NCBI RefSeq assembly: GCF_029784135.1
Contig: NC_073744.1
Coordinates: 28,130,981 to 28,194,980 of the forward strand
Source: Toxorhynchites rutilus septentrionalis
Lineage: Eukaryota; Arthropoda; Insecta; Diptera; Culicidae
Length of the DNA stretch: 64,000 bases
Direction of reading: 5' to 3'
The position numbers and the translations under genes were made by a program. Below, piece after piece: positions 56,702 to 64,000 of this stretch. Position 1 is the stretch's first letter, and each line of letters opens with the position of its first letter. The notes beneath the pieces are model-generated. The model worked only from the letters and a program-made list of their open reading frames with translations, was not told where the DNA came from and searched no databases.

Positions 56702-56875
56702 TCAATTAGATGTTTTCGGAATCGTCAAGACGAAGGTTCCATTTCCACTGACGCTGCGCTCCAGATTAATGTTGGAACGTGGCATAGAGCTGCTCTCACT
56801 TGAATCCGCCTGGGTTTCATCAGCTTCGTGGTATTTCCCGAATTTGTTTGGCTGATAAGTATTTACACGCTGGTC
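56702..56875 (-). CDS. Candidate 3'-terminal exon of a host gene
   Basis: On the minus strand a polypyrimidine stretch and acceptor TTCTTCTCTCCCAG lead into an exon open in phase 0 for 57 codons to a TGA (56704-56702). It reads [20 protein letters not shown], then a Ser-rich part ([20 protein letters not shown]) and ends [14 protein letters not shown]. Codon use is balanced, unlike the AT-biased chance frames around it. The text looks like the cytoplasmic or C-terminal tail of a real protein. I do not recognise the family. No upstream exon was identified: the next exon would lie at higher coordinates, possibly outside the window. The flanks are repeats. It could instead belong to an unrecognised transposon or a retained fragment. 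Confidence 0.45.
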   Translation of the reverse strand, partial: DQRVNTYQPNKFGKYHEADETQADSSESSSMPRSNINLERSVSGNGTFVLTIPKTSN

Positions 56876-57317
56876 CTGGGAGAGAAGAATGGTGAAAATT
56901 GTCTATCGTATATCGTAGATGTTTGTAGTAATCATAGTGTAATCTAATTTGTAGCCGCGGATCAGACTCAATCGATGCAGGATCAGATGTCGGGCGCTGC
57001 AATAGCCTTTTCACAAGTTAATATGCAATATAATGTTGTTAATATCGCATTTTAGATAGTTGAATAAATGACTAAAACTGCATACAATAGTTCAATATTT
57101 ACTAAATGATTCAATAACAAAACATACATAAAGGTTGGGTTAACATAACATGTTTAGAGTATATGTTGAACCAACGTTGGACTGACGGCTTATGCTGGGT
57201 TACACTGGCCTGTTTGACACTTGTTTACCAATGTTATCACGTAATATGTACGAATAATTCGTTTTGCAAAAATTTACTCATCATTGTTAATATTTACCAA
57301 AAAATTCGTCATATATC

Positions 57318-57525
57318 AATCAGACTTAAGAGAAGATGGCGCAAAGCGGTAACAGTGTGAGGCTTTTTAAAAATCGTAAAATCACCCAAGGAGGCAGTAA
57401 AGAAAATCGGGGGTTTAAAATAAATTAAAAATTGATACCAAATGTATTAAAATTACATGCATTACCCCCTCAAGTCCGATTAAGCGATTTTTCTCATACA
57501 TTCATTGGCACCCTAGTGTTTATAG
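57318..57525 (+). repeat. Fragment of the hAT-type palindrome family, with right end
   Basis: GACTTAAGAGAAGATGGCGC, AAAATCACCCAAGGAGGCAG and CATTGGCACCCTA match the 5805-7039 element, including its CACCCTA terminus (57514-57520). Most of the arm is deleted. Confidence 0.65.
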
Positions 57526-57529
57526 TTCC

Positions 57530-58370
57530 CAAATAAACTAGAGGAACTTCCTCTAAAGAACAGACGTGCTGCTGTTTGTAGGAAGGAAGAGACGAACTCT
57601 GTAAACAGAAACGCTATACTGACATGATTATTTGGAAAAAATATCATCGTCCATCGACGAGACATTGATACCAAACAAGCATCATTCTAGTCAAACAGGT
57701 TTTACTTTGCAGTGCCAAATCTTTTTCGTCAGTATATTATTAGGATAGATCAAGAATTCAGGTTAGTGAATGCGTGAATATGTTCATAGCACCAACTTTT
57801 TTGTCGTTTCATCTATACGGTCAGAGTGGCAAAACGCAGCATATATTGAAAGAGTTGAAGAGTTGGTGGAGCGGAAATGATAAACAGCTATCATAAATTT
57901 ATTATTATCATGCTCTAATCTCACTATATTTATAAATCAATGCTATTTTCACATACTTGAAAATACTCTATGACAATGACTTAAAAATGATTCTATATTT
58001 CAATCCAATGGCAGGAAAACGTGACAGGTCGGCTACCAAAGCAATTAACCAAAAACCAATTAACAGACTTCTAGTCTTCTTAAAAAGACTAAAAAATAAT
58101 TCCTCTTCATATCATATTTCAACAGGAGGCCACTGAACGAATATCAATTTGTCTACCAAGCAGGTTAATCAACTGAAACAGCTCTTCGATACGTTGTTTT
58201 CAAAAATAGATAAGGCTTGAGACGCTAAAAATGTATCATTTATAACTATTCCCGATACAGTAGTAGATACTTTTAATGAATCCGCCACAGCCGGCACGCA
58301 CTACAGATTTTGCTCCTAAATATTGACCAAAACCGTAAGTTAGCCTACTTTAAGTCCCTTCGTGCTATTA
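57530..58370. other. No recognisable feature
   Basis: AT-rich sequence without supported genes, ends or repeats. Confidence 0.4.
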
Positions 58371-58377
58371 TATTTTG

Positions 58378-58885
58378 TAGTAGAGGCAAACCTTTTTTTT
58401 TGTGCGGGGGATAGGGACCGCACAAAAAAATCGCATAAAAAAATCGTGCGAAACTTCACCTGTAGCTTTAAAAAGTCGTTTTCGGTACACAATTTGAAAA
58501 ATTTTTTTTTGTGCGGTAGATATGAACCGCATAAAAAAGTTTCCCCCAAGAAAATAACTCAAATCCACGTCGTTCACCGTTTGATTTTCTTTTGTTTACC
58601 TGCTTTGCGATGGGACAGTTTGCCTTTTCGGTTGCGCGTGGCTGTGTTGTGTTTTTAGTTGCATGTCGAATCTTGTTTCTAACAGCAACAAGTCATGCGC
58701 AACTTAGAGCATTACATGGAAGGATGGGAATGATTTGAGAAGTGGATAATATAGACGCCAATATGCTTTTTTCGCACTGAAATGCATATAAACCATCGAA
58801 AAAAATTAAATGGACGATAACTTCGTCGAATATGCTTCTTTTCACATACCGCACAAAAAAAAACGCACAAAAAAAGGTTTTACTG
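58378..58885. mobile_element. 508-bp pogo-like MITE
   Basis: The right end, reverse-complemented, reads CAGTAAAACCTTTTTTTGTG and the left GTAGAGGCAAACCTTTTTT; both continue into TGTGCGG words. TA lies outside each end (58376-58377, 58886-58887). The word TTTTTTGTGCGG is repeated several times in both orientations, giving chance frames on both strands. No transposase. Confidence 0.65.
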
Positions 58886-59056
58886 TATATAACCCTAACA
58901 CGAAGATGTCATGTGGATTGAGGTCCGATGAGGATGGGATCTTCAATGGTAATAAAATCAGACAAGTTTTCGATACATTATGGACTCATTTCAGATGGCG
59001 ATGAAAAAATTACAAATCGAACAGATTTTTATTACATCCTACGTTTATTAAATCTT

Positions 59057-59242
59057 CTACGAAAATTCTTCGAGCACATAGTATTTTTTTGTTTTTAACT
59101 CAAAAATATGAATCTTGCCATGTTTTATTACTTCTGGGAGGTCATTTATATACATAGGAAATAAAATAGGTCCCAGAATAGAGCCTTGAGGAACCCCAGA
59201 TGATACAGGAAGAAACTGGGATAAAATTCCATCGCTTAACAT
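59057..59242 (-). pseudogene. Non-LTR retrotransposon RT fragment
   Basis: The frame reads [20 protein letters not shown] followed by [14 protein letters not shown]. SGVPQGSxLGPxLF is conserved RT block 4 of jockey/I/R1-type LINEs. The following YADD block is missing, since the frame runs into unrelated residues. A short dead fragment. Confidence 0.85.
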
Positions 59243-59410
59243 AGTCGATTACTCAAATATGATTTGATCAGGATAGAAGTATGAATGGAGACCCTAAAAC
59301 TAGATCTCACTTTCTGACAGAAAAAATTCATGCGATATTCTGTGGAAAGTTTTCGAGAAATAAAATAAAATTAGTACAACTTGGCGACCCCTATCCCAAG
59401 CTCAATATCA

Positions 59411-60760
59411 TCAATAATCTTCTGTCCAAAATGTTGCGGTTTGCTGTACGTTTCTACTAGAAATGTCCTTTGCATATAAGTGACTCAGGAGAAGAGCTGA
59501 GGATAACTCTAAACAAGGAATGGTCTGCTTCTTTTTCTTACGATTCAGGTCTTCTAAAGGAGCGACCTCTGATTTTGCGGTAATCAGTTTTACTTCTACT
59601 GAACCATCACTAGTCGTGCAGCGTAGATAAATGCAGGCTCCATAAGCCTTATCGGATGCATCGCAGAATCCATGTATCTCAACGAGTTTTTCGAAAATCA
59701 AGTTTTTCGAAAATTCCACCCATCGGGGTACTGACAATGATGAGAGAGCTTGCAGGTTTCGTCGATAATCCATCCAGAACGATTGCATATCGTCTGGAAG
59801 CGGATCATCCCAATCACAGTTCTGTTTCCAGATGTCTTGTAGAAATGTCTTCGCTAAGACCACCACAGGACCCACTAGTCCTAAGTGGTCAAACAGGCGC
59901 GCAGCCTCAGCGAGAACTATACGTTTGGTAAAAACAGTTCCATTTGGGAGATATGAACAGGAATTTATCTGACCTAGGTTCCCATAATAGACTTAGGGTT
60001 TTAACGGGAGAGTTGGAAGAATCCAGTTGAAGCGTGGCACGGTCATCTACCAAGTCTGCGGGTAGACCCTCTAGTAACGTTCGACAATTGGAATTCCACT
60101 TTCGGAGAATAAATCCACCAGACGTTCTTTCATTTCGCGAATTAACTGTTTTCCTTCTTCAAGATTTTCGGCTCCTGTCAACTGTAAAAATCTTTTTCTA
60201 AAACATTCGCTGCATGGGGATATGTAGATCTTCCGATTTGTGCTAATCGTTGCACACACTTGGCAGCTAAATAGGGAACTACCGCGGTGCCATACGTGAC
60301 GACGGACAATTCGTAAGTACGAACAGGTGCATCGGAGGAATCTCTCCAAAGTATGCGTTGCAAACGTTGATCAGTAGATTGCATCTGTATCATATGACAC
60401 ATTGTTATTCTATGGAAACGGAAACGAATTACAACAGACAATAGATCGTCTTGTACGACCTGTCCAACCATCAGTGCGTTGTTCAATGAAATGTCAGTCG
60501 TCGTTTTGCACGAAGCGTCAAACGCAACACGCAGCTTGGTCGTTGTGCTATCTGGTTTCAGAACCGCATGGTGAGGGAGATAGTAGACAGGAGCTCCATC
60601 GTCGGGTTCTTGAACTTTGGCGGATTGCAATTCAAAGGTTTGACTGGAATCGTCTCTCCATTCCAGTTAACCGTTTCATCGCTATATTACGCGACTCTCC
60701 TAATTGCTTGATGACAGATTCCTTTTTCGATAAGCTCACCACGATTTATCCCGAGTAGTC
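59411..60760 (-). pseudogene. BEL/Pao retrotransposon pol fragment
   Basis: From high to low coordinates: YYLPHHAVLKPDSTTTKLRV and AFDASCKTTTDISLNNALMV are RT blocks of BEL/Pao. DLLSVVIRFRFHRI then jumps to MCHMIQMQSTDQRLQ, so the block that should hold the first catalytic Asp is deleted. RILWRDSS..VRTYELSVVT follows and the frame shifts (60071-60349). Near the other end, EIHGFCDASDKAYGACIYLR and VEVKLITAKSEVAPLE with IPCLELSSALLLSHL are the Pao RNase H region. No LTRs are attached. Several frameshifts make it non-functional. Confidence 0.88.
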
Positions 60761-60856
60761 GTTTGGACAAAAACCACGTCACCACGTGCCAAAGCTGGCG
60801 GAATCCATGTCGAACCGGGTGCGTGAAGTAATGCGTAACAAAGGTGTTACGACCAA

Positions 60857-61798
60857 GTAGGGGAAATAGGGGGAAACTGGAATAATAATTGTCACATTGA
60901 ACACTGAGCTACACTTGTTTCCTCTCAATCAATAATGTTTAATCATTATATCAAGCTTCAAACTACCAAATATATCATAAAATAAAAGAGATGATTTTCG
61001 GACATTAAAATTTGATGCGGGGTGATTTGGACCGTCTGTGGGGTGATTTGGTCCAGTATGTGTTTCATCGAAAAAACATACTTATGTGTATGTAAAGTAA
61101 TCAAGGATAACATAACAATCAGTAGCAGTGTTCTGAGATCGATACCAGATGTCTTGGCCAGATTCCAGACCAAAAAAATTGCATTGAGACCATTCTGAAT
61201 TCTGCATGGTTCTTTTCACTGTTGTTTGAGCATTTTCAAGCACTTTCGATGCTTGATCAAAGAAAATCCGTCCTCGATGGCCTGCGTTACTTTTTCAAGC
61301 TCCTCCTTCTTCCAACGTTGTCTGTCTATCATTTTTTTTTGCAATTTCGCGACTTTTGGAATCAATTAGACCAAAGAAAAGCTTCAAACATGTAGGATCA
61401 ATTCACCCCACAGAAAGGTGTCCATGTCACCCCACACAACATGCAAAAATTGAAATGCAAATTATTTCATTCATTGTTTCGCTGCATCAAATTGTTCCTC
61501 CTCCTTAGGCAAACAGAACTTTACTGCACAATACACGAAAAGTTTGTTTAATCAACGGAAAAAACCTTAAAACTACGATCGAAAAACTCACATTTTCTAA
61601 CGATCAAAGTGCTTGATGTGTTCATGCTACCGTTTTCCTCCACCTGTTAAATTTTACCAAAGTTTTTTACGTTAGGTACATGCGGTTCAACAATAGAAGG
61701 AGATGACATTATAAAAAATCCAAGTTGAGCCGTACTTTTCGAGATAAAGGGGTGGTCCAAATCACCCCGTATGTCCAACTCACCCCGTGTTACCCTAC
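60857..61798. mobile_element. TIR element rich in GGGGTGATTTGGACC words
   Basis: The left end is GTAGGGGAAATAGGGGG and the right end, reverse-complemented, GTAGGGTAACACGGGGTG. Inside, GGGGTGATTTGGACC or its complement recurs near 61018, 61038, 61425 and 61755. No transposase. The ends are imperfect and no target duplication is clear, so the boundaries are approximate. Confidence 0.5.
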
Positions 61799-62603
61799 TA
61801 ACCCTAGAAGCTTTTCACGGTATGAATTTTCTTGTTTTTATTCTCTTACCATGAATTTCAAAACTGGTCTTAATTTTTGCGCGTCATTTTAGTTGTTAAG
61901 TATGCTTGAAATCCATTTTTAATGAATGACTATTGTTTTAACTACAGACGTTATAAATTTCTTCGAACAATGCAAACTTATATGTATAAAAATGGGTTTC
62001 TGTCTGTCTGTCTGATTCTTATGGACTCGGAGACTACTGAACCGATCAACATGAGAATTGGTATGTAGGGGTTTTTGGGGCCGGGGAAGGTTTTCATGAT
62101 AGTTTGAGACCCCTCCCCCCTCTCTAAGGGGGAGCTGCCATACAAATGAAACACAAATATCTGCATCACTCAAGAATTAATCAAGAAAATGAAACGAAAT
62201 TTGGCATATGAACGTTCTAGGGTGCAATAAATGTTTCTATGGTGGTTAGACACTCCACCCCCCTCTCTAAGGGGGGCTGCCATACAAATGAAACACAAAT
62301 TTCTACATTACTCGAGAACTAATCAAGCAAATGCAACCAAATTAGGCATCTGGTGGTTTTAGGGTGCAATAAATCTTTCTGTGGTGGTTATACACTCCAC
62401 CCCCCTCTCTAAGGGGGGGGCTGCCATACAAATGAAACACAAATTTCTGCATTATTCGAGAATTAATCAAGCAAACGAAACCAAATTTGGCATGTGAAGG
62501 TTTTAGGGTGCAATAAATGTTCTCACTGTGGTTAGATACTTCTCCTCCCTCTCTTAGAGGGGGCTGCCATACAAATGAAACACAAAATTCTGCATTACTC
62601 GAG

Positions 62604-63364
62604 TGTTCCGTCTACTGGGAACTGTGGGGTGGACTGTATATGTCTGGTTGATCCACTCATGGAGACAACCGGTGCGTGGAAGGAACCCTTGTGTTCCTCA
62701 CGCCTTACTCTTCTGGGTGGGAGCCCCTGTGGCTCCGCTCCATGCTCTGAAAAGAGCAAGTAAACTCATTACTCTTTAAGGATGTGTTTAAGGAAATCTT
62801 TCTGTTGGATCTGGGTCAGAGTAATGCAAGGTGGGCGCATGATGTTTGAGAACTTTACGCTATATACATTTTATTCTTCATAAATTCACTCATTTCAATA
62901 TGTACACTTGGTTGCATTAGTTTCATTGCTGCACATGCGAATGTGCCACTATTCTGTTACTGGAGTACTGTAACCCCGCTCATGTGGTTGAATTGTTTTC
63001 ATACTGCTACTGATGTTGAGGTTATGCTACTGCTGTTGCTTCTCTTGCAACGTTTGGTGTTTTCTTCTTCACTAGGCTCATGATGTTGGGGCTACTCTTG
63101 CCGCTGCCGGTACACAGTTATCGCGGCTCGTGTGATACTGATACTTCTTCGTCTTATCGCACTCTTGCGATGATGTGTTGGCTGCTTGCGTTTGCTCCTC
63201 TTGCTGGTGTTCTCGATTTGCACTTGGTGATCGTTGAATGAAGACTGAAAGCTCGACACGGTCGGGGCGCATTTTTATGCAGAATCGCTTCGTATCGAAT
63301 AAAGAAGGGGTGGTACTTACGACATCATTCATTTTCCCCTTCCGTGCGTTTCTCGGACGGAACA
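62604..63364 (+). mobile_element. 761-bp solo LTR, target duplication CTCGAG
   Basis: Begins TGTTCCGTC and ends GGACGGAACA, that is TG...CA with short inverted termini. CTCGAG stands at 62598-62603 and 63365-63370. Without it the Helitron unit reads GCATTACTCGAGAATTAATC, exactly as in neighbouring units, so the boundaries are firm. AATAAA at 63298-63303 could be the polyadenylation signal, which would set the plus orientation. TGTT...AACA ends and a 5-6 bp duplication fit a BEL/Pao or gypsy LTR. No internal region remains, consistent with LTR-LTR recombination. Confidence 0.82.
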
Positions 63365-63738
63365 CTCGAGAATTAATCAAGAAAATTATACAAAATTTGG
63401 CATGTGGAGGTTCTAGGGTGCAATAAATGTTTTCATTGTGGTTAGATACTCCTCCTCCCTCTCTTAGATGGGGCTGCCTTACAAATGAAACACAAAATTC
63501 GGCTCGAGAATTAATCAAGCAAATGAAACCAAATTAGGCATATGGACGTTCTAGGGTGCAATAAATGTTTCTATGGTGGTTAGATATTATAATGATGAGT
63601 TTTGGTAGAAGTACTAGGATTTTTTTAGTAAAAGGTAAATTCAACGGGGTCGATTAGAAGATCAATCAATGAACAGTTCTGCGATTTGACTCACGAACTT
63701 GCGCTTAATAAGAAAACGTGAATGTTTGAAGGTATTGA

Positions 63739-63893
63739 AATTTTTTTTATCTGTATTATAGTGATTTTCAACTCATTTGGCTGGTTCGTCACTTTTACTT
63801 CCATTTTTGGAAGAATGTCGGGAGTGAGAATTGAACTCGTGACCTTCAGCGTGAGAGGCATGGATGTTACCACTACGCCAAATCGCCTCCCTA
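63739..63893 (-). mobile_element. Second tRNA-derived SINE family, 11-bp target duplication
   Basis: On the minus strand: A box TGGCGTAGTGGTA (about 63868-63880) and B box GAGTTCAATTC (about 63828-63838), then a short body and the tail ACTATAATACAGATAAAAAA. The duplication GAAGGTATTGA lies at 63728-63738 and 63894-63904. The A/B boxes differ from those of the SINE at 1390, so the families are distinct. It is 155 bp, short but apparently full length. Confidence 0.88.
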
Positions 63894-64000
63894 GAAGGTA
63901 TTGATAACAAAAAAACACATTTTGAGCGGGACGAAGTATGCTGGGTCAGCTGGTTGATTAATATAAATGGATTGAATAAAAAAATATTCAAATATTCATT

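Larger units (their letters stand above)
61978..63953 (+). mobile_element. Non-autonomous Helitron carrying a solo LTR and a SINE
   Basis: Begins TATGTATAAAAATGGG then (CTGT)n, ACTCGGAGACTACTGAACCG and GGTATGTAGGGGTTTTTGGG, as in the 52.7-kb copy. About seven units of roughly 140 bp follow, interrupted at 62604-63364 by a solo LTR. The 3' end reads GGGACGAAGTATGCTGGGTC-AGCTGG, a variant of the CTAG terminus. A SINE (63739-63893) lies near the end. Confidence 0.75.

Noticed and set aside
61990..63600. CRISPR-like array from repeats with a regular period
   Set aside because: Units are about 140 bp, diverged, in eukaryotic DNA and present in several Helitron copies; no spacers or cas genes.
63739..63893. 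Minus-strand tRNA gene
   Set aside because: A/B boxes belong to a SINE with an 11-bp duplication; no cloverleaf acceptor stem is seen.

Overview
This is eukaryotic, AT-rich, almost gene-free DNA that looks like an insect genome, most likely a culicine mosquito. Three things point there: tRNA-derived SINEs, a DD37E mariner of the type first described from mosquitoes (ITmD37E), and an abundance of TTAA- and 8-bp-TSD MITEs, all among Helitrons, BEL, gypsy, R1-type and rosa-type (DD41D) remnants. The species cannot be named from the sequence alone. There is no rRNA, no convincing host tRNA gene and no bacterial feature. Nearly every recognisable reading frame belongs to a mobile element.

Layout. 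0-8 kb: a SINE with perfect target duplications, a TTAA MITE, a 1.2-kb hAT-type palindrome and a 190-bp foldback. 8-12 kb and 18-20 kb: unassigned sequence with GC-richer islands. 12-18 kb: a 1-kb TIR element, a Helitron with an (AT)n start, and a pogo-like element with a TTAA MITE inside. 20.3-22.8 kb: a 2.5-kb TTAA-flanked palindrome containing a perfect 78-bp hairpin. 23-34 kb: an R1-clade LINE cut by a hAT MITE, broken DD41D and DD37E transposases, and a Tc1 foldback. 36.6-41.7 kb: a multi-kb palindrome interrupted by a DD37E mariner, then a truncated sister copy next to a Helitron 3' end.

42.3-50.2 kb is the best-defined block: a Ty3/gypsy retrotransposon with 298-bp LTRs differing at two bases. 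Its integrase is interrupted by a 3.3-kb PIF/Harbinger transposon carrying a spliced transposase and a convergent Myb/SANT-like gene, and the spacer of that transposon holds a 348-bp TTAA MITE, giving three nested layers. 52-56 kb: a Helitron with tandemly repeated 5' units, split by a second Helitron and by an intact DD41D transposon; a neighbouring repeat unit supplies the empty site for both insertions. 59-64 kb: LINE and BEL/Pao pieces, a TIR element, and a Helitron carrying a solo LTR and a second SINE family.

Possible host sequence is limited to one candidate 3'-terminal exon (56702-56875, minus strand), a decayed THAP-domain fragment (52262-52560, minus) and several GC-richer islands that may be non-coding exons or control regions of an interrupted host gene. 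I found no multi-gene system such as a defence or biosynthetic cluster; the interest lies in transposon architecture.
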